The notes beneath the pieces are model-generated. The model saw only the letters and a list, made by a program, of their open reading frames with translations, was not told the origin of the DNA and searched no databases. A program made the position numbers and the translations under genes. 64,000 bases of DNA from positions 62,001 to 126,000 of the forward strand of contig NW_004451873.1 in the NCBI RefSeq assembly GCF_000321225.1, in the 5' to 3' direction. This DNA comes from Odobenus rosmarus divergens (taxonomy: Eukaryota > Chordata > Mammalia > Carnivora > Odobenidae). The first letter of the stretch is position 1. Every line of letters begins with the position of its first letter. Shown here one piece after another: positions 26,306 through 38,819 of the stretch.

Positions 26306-26764
26306 AGCCTAGTGGCCAGAGGCAGGTGGGAGGAAGAGAGCAATTCATCTGTTATGGGGGGGAGACCCCAAGTCAGGGAGGTTGGGCCAGAAGAGGGGGG
26401 CGGTGAGGATGGCAGGGTTATGCCCTCAGATGCAAGAGCTGTGGGCCCAGCCTGGCTCTGGAAAGTTGGGTGTGGAGTTCCGGCCTGAGCGGGAGGGAGG
26501 GTCTACAATGCCAGTCCCAGGGCACAGGGCGGGAGGACCCCATCCAGCTCCCAGGCAGCCAGCAGCTTCTCTGGGAGGGTGTAGGGCTGGGCAGCAGCTC
26601 TGCCCCTGAGAATACTGAGCAGGAGCCTGGACAGGGAGGGGGCAGGGAGGGATTGGTCGAAGATCCAGTTTTCACGGTTGGGAGGGAGGGAGACAAGGAA
26701 GGGGGCTCTTCTGTGTGGCTGCCCACGTGTGTGTTATGGGCAGGCACGTGGTCTCCGTTACCTG

Positions 26765-26772
26765 TCACACCT
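26765..26772 (+). promoter_or_regulatory. T-box half site
   Basis: TCACACCT, the reverse of the T-box core AGGTGTGA, about 460 bases after the AP-1/MEF2 pair. Single-motif match. Confidence 0.25.
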
Positions 26773-26964
26773 GCCCTTCAAATGGCCTCCCTCCCTCCTT
26801 TATCACCGCCTTCCTCCAAAAAATCTCATCCTGACCTCCCTGCCATGCTAACACGCTTTCTGCATGTTTATGCTGGCTGCCTAGGAGTTGCCCCGAGGAC
26901 CCAGTGTGTGTCTCTCTCCTGACTCGAGTGAGGGGACTCTTCCCAGCACGGGGCACTGGTCATT

Positions 26965-27185
26965 GGCTAAAGGCAGATTTCATTTTTTGATTATAAAGGA
27001 AATATTTGCCCATTTTTAAGAAAATGTAGAATTTAAAAGTAGAACAGAGTGTAGGAAATCTAGAAAGGTGTGTGATGGAGCAAACAAAATCACTCATAAT
27101 CCCACCACGTAGCCATGATCAGTGTTAACCTTTTAGGGTAGTTTCTTACTTGTTATTTTTGGCAGTCTTTTCCCCCCTGGCAATG
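26965..27185. repeat. Unclassified ancient repeat
   Basis: AT-rich block with actcataatcccaccacgta and gatcagtgttaaccttttag, phrases common in an old interspersed repeat that I cannot name. Confidence 0.4.
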
Positions 27186-27934
27186 GCCTTTAGTCCACCC
27201 ATCCATTTAACAGTAGACAGTTTTAGGAATGGCCCTTGAGCCCCTCACTCCCCAACCCCAGGCCCAGCTATGTGTTCATGTCTCAGAAGAGGAAGAACAA
27301 TCGTTTCTGCTCTTGGGGGGGACAGGGCAGGGCTGAGGACATAAGATTCATCCTGGGTCTGCAAAGTGGGGGCAACGCGGGGATTCTAGGAGAAGGTGGG
27401 ACTCTCTCCTTCCTACCCTTGCCCTTTCCTCCTCCCCTCCCCAACCCCTACCTCCTGGATCTCTGTGCTCCTCCTATTTCGGGAGGAGGGAGAATCCTTA
27501 AAATCCCCACTGACAGGGCACGCCCCTAATGAGGGGGTGTTCTGCCACCATGGGCCTGTTCCGGTCAGGGTGGAAAGTCATGCCTAGGTTGAGGCCACTG
27601 TGTCCCCCTACCAGCCCCCTCTGTCACCCCACTCTGTCAGAAACCCCAAACCCCATGCTTCTCCTGGCCTGTCTCTTCTTCGGCTACTCCCCCCTCTCCC
27701 CGCAACCACCCCCCCGCCGCCGGCTCTGCCCTTCCTTCTCTGTGACTTTTCCACTATGGGTTTCAGCATTTCACTCTCTGATGGATGTTCCTGGGAGTCT
27801 TGGGGTCTTGGGGGTTTGGACAGGACACGTTCCACCCAGATCATCGAGGCCTGTAAATGCCTCGTGGGTCTCAGTGAGCTGCCATTTCATACGGCTTCTG
27901 CTGGGCCACTGTCACTCAGCTTCGCGTCCTAAGG

Positions 27935-30145
27935 CGTGCGTGCATTCATTCACCCACCCATTCACACATATATTAGGACCCACCACGTAAAAGGCCCAGT
28001 GCCAAGTTCCGAGTCGCGCAGGCCACAAGATATAAACACACAAATCAAACACACAATTTTGTCATAGTGTGATAAATACTATGCCAGGGCAACGCATATA
28101 AGGGGCACCTAATCAGATTTCTTAGGATACAAAGAAACGATGCCTCCTCTGAAACAAGGGACTTGGGCTGGGCAGGGATGGTGAGGAGAGTCCCAGGCAG
28201 ACGCTGGTGTGTAGGCCAGCCCAGAGGACAGGAAGTGTGGTGCATTTGGGCATGGAAAGCTGCTGGTATGTCTGGAGCAGAGCGATGGGGGGAGGAAGAG
28301 TGACAAGATGTGGGAAGGAGGCAGAGTCCAGATTCAGAAGGGCCTGGGGGATGACAATGGGACTGGGTCAGGCTGGGAACACAGAAGGACTCTGGGCTTG
28401 GCAAAGTGTGGAGTGTGGATTGCTGGGAGGATGAGGAGCCCACCCGGGCCCCTGAAGTATGCAGGGTCCTGGAAAGGCCAAGGGCTCAGTTAGGAAGCCA
28501 CGGGGTAGGCCGGGTGGTGTCCTGATGAGACTCGGTCCCACTGGCTGGGTGTTGGTAGGTGAGGGAGGTAGAGGCTAACTCCCCGGTTTCTAGATCGAGC
28601 ATTTCGATGGCTGGAGGAACCCGTGCTGGGAGCACAAGAATTTGGGAGGGAGCTGTTTAGTTATCTAGACGTGCCAAGAATGACGGGGGCATCCAGGTGT
28701 AAAGGTATAGTCGGCAAGTGAACATATGGGTGTGGTGCTTAAGAGAGAGGTCTGGTTGGAAAGCTAGCAGAATCATGGAGGCCTTGGCAGCTGGCAAGGT
28801 CACCCAGGGAGAGTGTGGAGGGAGAGAAGAGGCCAGGGCCCAAAGGAGCAAAGACACTTAAAGGTCACGCAGGGGAAGAGGAGCCCCTCCAGGGGAAGGA
28901 AAGGGAGGCAGAGAGAAGGGAGGAAACCCAGGGTCTCGGCAGAGTGGCCCGTGGTGTCAGGGGATGCTGAGGGTCAGCCAGGAACAGACCACAAAGCCCC
29001 CTGTGGGCTGTGCAGTTGCTGAGGGGTCGGCAGGAGTGTGGGAAGAGGCAATGGAAGTGGAGCGAGCCGGCACCGTGATGCCTCTCCCAGGAAGCTTCTC
29101 TCTGGGCGAAGACATAAGGCAGAGGGATTCGGGACTCGGGGATGGTTTCATTTTATTTTTTAAATGTAGGGAGCTTAAAAGAATGAGCTGATGGGAAAGG
29201 ACGCTTGGGGAGGGAGACTGAAGATACAAGAGGGGGTAACCTATGGGTCAGGGTCCCTGGGGAGGCAGAGGGGACTCGTGTCAAGTGGAGGGGTCGCTGA
29301 TGCTTTTGTGACTGGAGGAGGGGGAAGGGATGAGGGAGAGCAAGCAGAGTCTGGTGGCAGAAAGAGGAAGGGGACCTTCTGGTGGCTTCTCTTTGTGAAC
29401 TAGAAGGTGGTGGTATCTGCTGAAGAGTGGTTTTAGAGCTTTGAGGAGAGAGAAGATACTTGGAAGTGGCTGCTGGAGGAGAATTGGTGGGGAAAGTTTC
29501 CCAGGGTCTCCTGGAAGGTAGGGGGGGTGGGGGTGAGCGCCAGTTGAGTATGGAAACCCGGATGAGGAAATTGAGGCACGGGAGCTAAGGTGCTTACATA
29601 TTTAGCAGGACGGGTCTGAGGTTGTGGGATTTTTTGCACAGTCCCCAGGAAACATGCAAAAGGTGAATGGTGACCGTGATCCAGGGTGTGATCTTGTGAA
29701 GAGGGTGCCAGAAGGACCGGGTGAGTGAGGTAGAAGGGCTAGACCCTTGCGTCTCGGGGGAGGGGAGGAGGCAGGAGGATTCTGTGACTCAAGGTTCCTG
29801 GGACAGACACTACGAGAATAGACTCAGCAGGACCGGCTAAGAGAGCTGGAGGGAAAGGAGGTTGGGGTGAGAGATGGAGCCACTGCAGAGGGTGACATTG
29901 TCCATCCCCCGCTGCAGGAGTGGGTGACTGATGTGCGGTCAGTAGAGTCAGGGCACCAAGCCAATGAGGGGCTGGGTGTTTGGGGTTGATACATGGAGTG
30001 GAAGTCTCCCAGGACGATGGCAGGGTTTGGAGAGGAATGGAAGGCTGTGAACCAAGTGCTAACACGACCAGGGTCCCCGAGATGGAACAGCAGCAGATGG
30101 CTGCTGGCAGGATGGCCAGAAAATGACAGGATGCTCAAAGGATCC
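27935..30145 (-). mobile_element. L2 LINE fossil, long
   Basis: Begins with the L2 3' tail in reverse (cattcattcacccacccatt, tgataaatactatgccaggg) and continues through purine-rich sequence colinear with antisense L2, for example taaatgtagggagcttaaaa then gagctgatgggaaagga, and ggcttctctttgtgaac. Much decayed; nearly 2.2 kb. Confidence 0.7.
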
Positions 30146-30314
30146 TGTAAACCTTCCTAGCACAGGCAGGAAGTGGCCCCAGCATGGGGGGCAGGGGGAT
30201 GCTGACCCCACCCCTGACTCCGAGGTGCCTGGGGCTTAGGAGAGTGACATCCTCAGGATTTAGCTGAAGCTTGCATAAGGGAAAAGTAGGACTCTGGGGG
30301 CAGGCTGTTTGGGC

Positions 30315-30487
30315 TTAATTCTTGATCCACCATATATAGCAAATTTCTCAGCTTCTTGTGCCTCAGTCTCCTCATCTGTAAAATAGGCGCAATCATAGTA
30401 TCTCCCTCACAGGGATTTTATGAGGATTAAATGAGATAATCCATGTAAGGTACACCGATCAGTGCCTGGCATGTAGTCAGGGTCCAA
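30315..30487 (+). repeat. MIR SINE
   Basis: gtgcctcagtctcctcatct, gtaaaataggcgcaatcata, gaggattaaatgagataatc, gtgcctggcatgtagtcagg. Confidence 0.9.
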
Positions 30488-30759
30488 AAAACAGTGGCCG
30501 CCGTCCTCCCCTTGTCTCATTGTGTTCGCTGTCACCCAGGGCAGTTGTCTGTGCTGGACCTGGAAAACCAAGGGCTGGCTCGGGAACCCAGGGGGAGCTC
30601 CCTGCTCCCATCGCTGTCTCAGACACCAGGATTCCTGGGTTCCTGGTTTCCATGACTCGTTAGGAGGCCGAGAGGAGAGCTAGGTGGTGCCCGATGGAAG
30701 GGGCAGGATGAGACAGCCACTCCCAGACACACAGCAGGGTTAGGCCAACTTCCCGGGGG

Positions 30760-31800
30760 AGGAGGTCTTGGATGCATTTGGATGAGGGATGGGAATTCAT
30801 GAGATGGGGGTTCAGGAGGCAGGGGCCGTTCTCAGGAGGAGGAGCCAGAATGTGGACGAAGCTAGAGCCAGGGGGTGGGAGTCTGGTGGCTACTGTGAAG
30901 GAAGCAGGAGGAGAACAGGGAAGTGGGGCCCAGGGGATGCGAGACCTTGGAGCTTGAACTTTCTTCCGTAGTCATGGGGAATCTGCCAAGAGGGCTCAAG
31001 CAAGGGGGGACGAAATCATAACATTTGGAAAGATAACCCAGAGATCATGTGAGTTGGAAGGAAAGAACGTGGGGGCCACAGACAGGTAGGCAGCAGGGGC
31101 AAAGGTCCAGGCAAGGAGCAGTGAGGAACTGATCTAGGACAGTGCAGTCAGGGACAGATTCAGAAGCCATCCTAGAAGATGCTAGACAAGGGATGTCTGC
31201 GTGACTCAGTCGGTTAAGTGTCCCAACACTTGATCTCTGCTCAGGTCTTGATTTTAGGGTCGTGAATTCGGGCCCTGCACTGCGCTTCATGCTGGGTGTG
31301 GAACCTACTTAAAAAAAAAAAAAGATGGGAGACAAGACTTGTCATTGCATGCAGGGCCTGCAGGAAAGAGAAAGCAGCTGAGGATAGCTTTGAGGTTTTG
31401 AGCCCAGGTGATTGAAATGCTGAGTGTGCCATTCAGCTCTGAGGAGGAAGATGCTGTGTTCAGCCTTGGACTTGGGTATAGGAGCCAGCAGGCCCTCTGG
31501 GTGGCAGGTGGGAATGCAGGTCTGGTGCTAGGAGAGGTGTCTACAAAGAGGGAAGGGGTGAACGATGGGGCCCTGTGTGTGCCACTCCCCTGGGAGGAAG
31601 CATGGGGACCCTGGCCTGCAGTTCAGCATGGCAGGAGCACAGCCATGTCTGGGACAAGGCCCCTGCCTTCAGGGAGCCACAGTGTTCTGGGATGTCCAAA
31701 GCCAGGGCTCAAGCCAGGCCCAGGTCCATCGGTGAGGGGTTGGAGAGGCCTGGAAGAAGTAGCACTTCAGATGAATCCTGAAGGATGGAAATAAATGTAA
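30760..31800 (-). mobile_element. L2 LINE fossil, split by a Can-SINE
   Basis: Antisense L2 flanks the SINE at 31191: the left part includes gggctcaagcaaggggggac and gtccaggcaaggagcagtga, the right part gatagctttgaggttttgag and tgagtgtgccattcagctct. After about 31,600 another L2 3' piece begins (caaggcccctgccttcaggg). Confidence 0.7.
31191..31321 (+). mobile_element. Can-SINE inserted in L2
   Basis: Head gtgactcagtcggttaagtg, then gctcaggtcttgattttagg and a terminal A run. Flanked by 15-bp target-site duplications aagatgctagacaag (31176-31190) and aagatgggagacaag (31322-31336), two mismatches. Diverged, so older than the other copies. Confidence 0.93.
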
Positions 31801-31959
31801 TGGGCCAAAAGCCAACCCTCTCTTCCAGCCAGCAGGATTCCCAGTGGATGTCATTTGTATCAAAATGTATGCAAGCAGGTGTGCAAGAAAATATGCATGT
31901 GTGTACGGGAGCAAAAATTAGCAGGAGTGCATAGATGAGAGTGTACAAAACTGTATTAT

Positions 31960-32009
31960 GGGTGTGTGTGTGTGTGCCTTTGAGTGTGTGTGTGTGTGTG
32001 TGTGTGTGT
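31960..32009. repeat. (TG)n microsatellite
   Basis: Two TG runs separated by cctttgag. Confidence 0.95.
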
Positions 32010-32884
32010 ATGAGCATATGCGCTCAAAGGCAAGCATGGCTGTGTGTGGACAAGACGAGGTTGAAGGAGGCCATCCCTCTTCTGACTTCCACTTCTCCTG
32101 CCCCCATTTTGTTACCTTTCACTCCTCTTCAGCCTCTGGGGATGAGAGTGCCCTTGGTCTGGTCCTTGAGTCTCTGAGTTCAGGGTCAGGAGCCTCCTAT
32201 CTTCTCTTTCCTCAGCTCCTTTGAGCTCCCTCAGCCATAACCTACCTCTTAGACCAAACCATGGAATGTTCCAGGTGTCCGTGTAAAAGGGCTGCTTGGC
32301 TTTTTGCCATCCCCCATTTTTTCTGCACACGAGACCTGCTCCTCCGAAGCTGCCCTGTAGGCCACGCCCACTTGCTGAGAGGCCACCTGCCTGCTTGGAT
32401 GGCCAGGTAGGAAGAGAGGTCCAGGATTAAGGGAGGACAGGCCTGGGGTCCTGGGGCTGAAACTGGGGTGAGGTGTCTTCCCTTTAGCTTAGAGAACACT
32501 GGGACAGGGGCGGGTCATCTGGCTTTGGAGAGAACAAGGCCCCTAAATCAGGCATGCGCCAACTCCAGCATGTCTGAGTCTGGCTGTCCCTCGCTTCCCT
32601 GCCAGGGCCTGCCACCCACCACCACAGATGCATACCCTGGATTGTGGGAGCTAGCCATGAACGATTCTAGGGCTAGTGAGGTGCTGGGGGAATATGGGGC
32701 ATCCAGCTTGAGGTTGTGGAAATGTTACTGTTCCCTCCTCCACAGACCCCTCTTACAGGATAGCACAACTGTGCCCGATTGACCAGGGTGACCAGGATGC
32801 TTTTAATATTTGAAAGTTGTGCTACTTCCCCCAGCCAGGAAGTACACCAGAAGGATGGGATCCCTCCAAACCTCTTCACAACTC

Positions 32885-33045
32885 TCTCTTCTCTCTTTTT
32901 AAAATTTTATTATTGAAGTAGAGGTGACATACAATGTTATATCACTTTCAGGTGCGATTTGATAATGATTGAACAATTCTATACATTATTTAGTGCTTAC
33001 CACTATAAGGGTAGTCACCATCTGGCCCCATCTCTCTCTCCTCTC
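32885..33045 (-). mobile_element. L1 3'-end fragment
   Basis: ttattattgaagtagaggtg, acatacaatgttatatcact and gtgcttaccactataagggt resemble the old L1 3' UTR in reverse. Confidence 0.6.
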
Positions 33046-33184
33046 TTGTCTGTACCCGCTGTGATAGGCTACCTCCCCGTGTGACGTAGAGGTGTCAGGA
33101 AGGCTGGTCTCCCTCCCTACATCCCCCCCCCAGGTGCCTAAAATCCTAATCAGCCAGGCTCTCAAGTCCCCCCAGACCTCTTAG

Positions 33185-33358
33185 AATCTCATTCTGTCCC
33201 TCATTAGTTGTGTGATCTTGGGTAGATACTTCTCTCTGAGTCTCAGTGTCATCATCTGCAAAATACAGATGTGAGCAGCCACCTCAGTGCTGGTGTGAGG
33301 ATTAAATGAAATAATGCATGGGAAACACAAAGTTAAGTGCTTGATACATGTGAAATGT
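33185..33358 (+). repeat. MIR SINE
   Basis: agttgtgtgatcttgggtag, tcagtgtcatcatctgcaaa, gaggattaaatgaaataatg, gttaagtgcttgatac. Confidence 0.9.
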
Positions 33359-33541
33359 TTTGGAGTCTTTATGCAGCCACCAAGGAGCCCCTTAAAAAAG
33401 CCCAGGACATTAAGGAATCACTTGAGATGCTTCTGATCCCTGGGCTTGGCGAGAAGAGGGCCCCAGGAGCAGAAGATGCAGTGGGGAAGCTGTTGCCCAC
33501 TTCCCCCCGCTAGAAGAGCAGAACGGGGCTGGCAGGCTGCA

Positions 33542-33562
33542 GGAGCTGTCCGTGGTGCTGAA
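33542..33562 (-). promoter_or_regulatory. HCN4: RE1/NRSE site (REST/NRSF) in HCN4 intron 1
   Basis: On the minus strand the 21 bases read TTCAGCACCACGGACAGC followed by TCC. By my reading they match the canonical RE1 at 20 of 21 positions, with both half sites (TTCAGCACC and GGACAGC) intact at normal spacing; only the third base from the end differs (T for G). REST recruits co-repressors to silence genes outside neurons and to hold down fetal cardiac genes. From memory, rodent Hcn4 is repressed by NRSF through an intron 1 element; this is very likely its orthologue. The site lies 3.1 kb before exon 2 in sequence not recognised as repeat. Confidence 0.88.
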
Positions 33563-34039
33563 CGCCTCCCCTTCCCTTCTCCCTCCCCGCTCTCAACTGG
33601 CCCTGCTTTTGGGAATCTGTGCAACCTGCCTGCAAAAGTAAGGGGAGAGGTAGTCTCCAAGGCCAAGGGCAGCTCCCAAAGCCCAGGTCCTCCAGGAGCA
33701 CTTTCTGGCCTCACCCTTCTGGGCCACCAGGAGCCATGCCTGGGCTGTTGCCTGGGATGGTTTCTTCCATCATTGCCCAACTTGTCTTCTGTCTAAGCCT
33801 TGTATTCTGACTAGACCATGAGCTCCCTGAGGTCAGGTCATCTGTCTGCCAAGGTAGACTGGTTCTGTTGCCTGACTGTTCACAGAATGTTGTGGTCCTT
33901 GACTTCCACCGTTGGACTCTCCCAGAACCATTATAAGCTCCCTTCCACCCCCACCCCCAGTAGATGTTTTGCTTTGACTCTCCCCTGGAAGATTTCATCT
34001 TCCTCCCTTGTCTCTTTCCTGTGAATTTGTTGACTTGAG

Positions 34040-34272
34040 TTCCTTACTGACTCATTTAGTAATATAGGTAGGTATAAGTTAGAGCATTTTGCAAATATCA
34101 ATTCATGTCATTCTTATAACTCTGAGTTAGGTACCATTATTATTCTCAGTGAGCAGACAAGGAAACTGAGGCATGGAGAGATTAAGTGACTTGCTAGTAA
34201 ATGATGGAACCAAGAATTGAACCCAGGATGGCTGGCTCTGAAAGCCTCTCTTCCCACCATATTATGCTGCCT
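34040..34272 (-). repeat. MIR SINE
   Basis: Nearly full-length reverse MIR: taggtaccattattattctc, acaaggaaactgaggcatgg, agattaagtgacttgctagt, attgaacccaggatggctgg. Confidence 0.92.
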
Positions 34273-34390
34273 TTTGGTTAGCTCTGTGATGCTCCAGGAT
34301 AGTGGTTTGTGGGGAGGAATGCTCCAGCATTCCGACCCCAGCCTGGATCAGGCACCAGAAATATCCCTTAGCATCTGGAAACTCATGATT

Positions 34391-34511
34391 GAAATAATTA
34401 GTCAGAATGCCAGGAAATGGTTGTTTTTGCCTCGTGTAATTTGGTTTTATGAAGACCACTAAATGCAAACATTCTCCTGTTAATTACTGTCTCAAATTTG
34501 GTCTGTAATTG
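34391..34511 (+). promoter_or_regulatory. Homeodomain/POU motif cluster, candidate regulatory element
   Basis: Within 120 bases: TAATTA (34395-34400), octamer-like ATGCAAAC (34463-34470), TTAATTA (34480-34486) and TAATTG (34506-34511), in AT-rich sequence with no recognised repeat, about 2.1 kb before exon 2. TAATTA/TAATTG are bound by many homeodomain factors, including the pacemaker regulators ISL1 and SHOX2. Function is inferred from motifs only. Confidence 0.3.
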
Positions 34512-36034
34512 AGAGAACTAGAGCTGGGGAAAGTGTAGAAACCCGCTGGAGTGGCAGGCCTACCCAAGTCAGCATTCCCAGCCGCCTTGCTCCCGCTCTG
34601 TTAATTTTAGAAACTCCTCTAGCCTGGGTGTATTATTAGCTTTATGTGCAGAGGGCCATGGGGCTTTCAGTAGCCTCTCAATGCCAGTTTTGTTTTGTTT
34701 TGTTTTTTTCCCAAGAGATGAAATGAAAGGGAATGGTGACCATGTGTATATAGGGGTGTTTGCACACTGTGTGAATGGGGATACCTGTTTGTGGCTTCTA
34801 ATGTGTGTCTGCAGCTGTCTTTGAATGACGTGCATGAGGCTGTGTAGAGAGTGTACACAGCTCAGGAACATCCCATAGAAGCTGAAACCATTCTCCTGGG
34901 GCTCACGCATCATTAGCAAGATGTGCTGTCTTCTGTGTGGTGGGTGTGATGGCTGGGGTGGGTTCGTGGATCTTAGGTTGGGTTCTCCCAGATGGCATAG
35001 GGGGATTGGGGCTGGAGAAAGGGTGGTGGGTTGTAGGGCAGGGAAGGGGCTGAAGTTGACCTCTTAGTACCAGCCTGAGAATGAGAAGGTTTTAGCCTGA
35101 GAGGCTCTGACTTGAGGTCCTGTCTTGAGGCCCTGAATAGCTTGGCTTTCAAAGGAGCTGTCCAAAGCTGCCCTTCCGGAAGCTGCCCTTCCCTGAGTTG
35201 TGTCGTGTGGGACAGCTGTCTCGTCCACCTTCAGTGAGGCAGATCCTGTTCTCTTTGACTCATAGCGCCATTTTGAATCTGGCAAAGAAAGCAATTTGCT
35301 GTGAAGTAATATTTATTTTTCAAACCTGGAACTCTTCTGGCAGGAACACTTTGGTTTTGGAATGGGACCCTCCGAAGACTCGAGGGAAGCTTGTCTTTTT
35401 GTCTCTTTCCTCCCTCCTAGCTTTCTTACAGTCAAGAATTAAAGACAGCTGAAAGGTTATTTCTCTTGGGAGAGGACATGCTTATTTCTGCCTGACTTAA
35501 TACCTTTATCTGTCATTGTGTAACTGTTTAAATTAATAGCAAAGGGAAATAGCTGTGCAGTGCAGGTTTTAGATCTTGGGGCCAGCCCCGGGGTGGCTGG
35601 TACTCAGGCAGGGTCCCTGGGATTGATTGGTCATACCTTCTAGACATGGGGTCTGTGCCTGCCTGTGCTGTCTTGCACACTCCAGAGGGGCCCCTGCTAG
35701 GCCAGGTGGCTTCACCCTGAGGGGCCCTTCCCACTTCCCTCAGGAAGCACTTGCAGTTGCTTTGACACCTTAGGAGAAATGATAGTGTAAGCCCCCATTG
35801 ATCTCACTCCACTGCATTGAGTGACACCTCGCAAGTGCCTGAAATCCCCTCATTAACACTTCCTGCCCTTGAAGATTTCACTGTCCTTCCCCAACCCTGT
35901 GTTAGAATGCAAACCTCTGGGGGAGAGAGATGGACAAGCATTTTCTGACTATAGGGGATAGACTAAAGGGGGACCCCAGAAAGCCAGTGTGGGTGAGGGC
36001 CAGATCACAATTATGGGACGGAGTGTTTAGGCTC

Positions 36035-36145
36035 CACCCCTTATTGCACAGTGAGGAAACTGAGGCCCAGAGCAGGGAGGGAACTTGCTTAACATCACAC
36101 AGCATGTCAGTGACAGAGCTGGGGCTGTATCCCAGGCCTCCTGCC
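36035..36145 (-). repeat. MIR fragment
   Basis: cacagtgaggaaactgaggc, aacatcacacagcatgtcag, gacagagctggggctgtatc. Confidence 0.8.
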
Positions 36146-36361
36146 ACCCAGGTACCCGCCGTGTGTCTGGACCTACCCTGCTCTCTGGTCACGGTCTGTA
36201 GCACGTCTGCCCGCCAGCCTGTCTCAGGCCATAGCTGACCCTCAGGGAGGATGGAGCAGCTTGGCCTGAGCCTGGGGTGTTGTGGGGTGAACTACTCCTG
36301 CTGCTAAAATAACTTCACACTTCTCTCTGGATATCATTGTTTGGTTTGCATTTCAGCCTGA

Positions 36362-37126
<765 letters not shown>

Positions 37127-37189
37127 TAATCTCAGATCGTTGGATTTGGGCTGTCAGATGGTAGCAGGCACATCTTCTCCAAGAGGACA

Positions 37190-37400
37190 AATCGTAGTAA
37201 TTTCTTGACTTCTTGGGTGCTAGATACTATGAACATCACTTTCCAGTCAGTATCCCATGTAAGTCTCTAACAACTGTAGTGGTACTCATGTTTTACATAA
37301 GGAAACCAAGAGACAGAAAGGGATTTATATGAGGTCACAGAATCAGTAATTGGTGAACCTGGACTGAGAGCCTGCACTGTTAACCACTGGACTATATTGT
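37190..37400 (-). repeat. MIR SINE
   Basis: gggtgctagatactatgaac, catgttttacataaggaaac, gaggtcacagaatcagtaat, gcctgcactgttaaccactg. Confidence 0.85.
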
Positions 37401-38654
37401 TTGGAAGGCAAACTCATGAGCCTTGAGGGGCCAGGCAGGGAATGTGAATGGGTGAAAAGGGCCAGTGGGAGGCAGTAGGGAGTGTGGTGGACTGGGGAAA
37501 ACTGAAGAATACCTCTTCCGTCTGCCTCTACTCCACTGTAGCCACTTGTTGCCAAGTGAGAATAGGCCCAGGTTGTGAGATCTACAGATTGATCATGAGA
37601 AGCAGAAATTTTTGTGCCAATTTGGCAACTATCTCAGGTGTCCTGGGGGTTCTTCTGGAGCAGAACCTGAGGTGAGGATTTGCCTGAAAGTAGCTTTTTA
37701 TCCCCAGCGGGGCTGAGGTGGGGAATGTTTCCAGGAATAATATGGTAAGGGAATGGGGAAGAGGGACAGGGGATGGAAGGAAGGAAGCCAAATAAGGGTG
37801 ACACCAAGCAAAGTGCCGTGGGGAGCTCTGGGGACAGTGTACCTTACACCTCGGGCAAAGAGTTGGAAGTTTTATATCCCCTTGCTTGGCAGTCCTCAGT
37901 TCAGGGCACTCCCCGCCCTCGGTGCTAGCAGGCAAAGCATCTTCCAGCAGCCTGGGGTGGGTCTCTGACAAAGAGCCCCAGGGGCTAGCTGTAGGGAGTG
38001 AAAAGCATCCAAGGAGCCTGGAGTTGTGCACGCGTGAACTGTAAAGGGATCCTAGGGGCTGTGGGCAGAACACTGGCTCCAGAAACTACATAAAAAAATT
38101 GTAAAAGAACTGGGTGGGCCAACACCGTTCTGAACAAAACTAACTCAGCCACGGGCTGAATGCTGTCATCTGTGGGAGGAAGAGAGGAGGACTGTGAGCT
38201 GCAGTTCGGAAAAAGGCAGGTGACCGTGCGAGTGCTTCTGTCTCTGTCTGCCACGGTACAACTTACGCCTTTCGGCTGCGGCGGCAGGCAGGCTGGCCTG
38301 CAGGTGCCAATGTGGAGGGTAGGTGTGCTCTGTGAGGCCGCCCACCTTGGGATCCAGAGCGGGCCGGAGCCCGGGGAAGCTTCTGCAGAGGCACGTTTCT
38401 TGCCACGGCTCACTGCCGGTCTTCTGGTCCCCAGGACCCCTCTGCTTGGTTGGTTGGATGGAAGTTCCCATGCTCAGGACACAAAGCCCCCACCCCACCC
38501 CGGGGGCAGCCTGGGCCCCAGCAGTGGCACACACGGCTGATGGTCGGGGCACTGGCAGATTGGGGTCAGAGGTATCACAAAGACCTGTGCTGCAGAAGTG
38601 CCTACGCCAGCCCGGCAGCATCACTCCGTGGCAGAAATTCTCTTTGCCTGGGAG

Positions 38655-38745
38655 AATTTGCATTATTCCTGCTGACAGAAGAGGGGCCCCATGACTTGCC
38701 CAAGGTCATGCGGGCAACAGGCCTGTGGTGCAGCTGGAGCAGAGC
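38655..38745 (-). repeat. MIR fragment
   Basis: gacagaagaggggccccatg then acttgcccaaggtcatgcgg. Confidence 0.6.
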
Positions 38746-38819
38746 CCAGTTAGCTCTCTGGGCTCGCAGCAATGAGGGGTCCCTGCCTGGTGCAATGGAA
38801 GCCCCGGGGGCTTAAGCTA

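Noticed and set aside
27600..30100. Many 60-150-codon frames on both strands
   Set aside because: They fall in decayed L2 or purine-rich unique sequence, with no splice or protein evidence for a gene.
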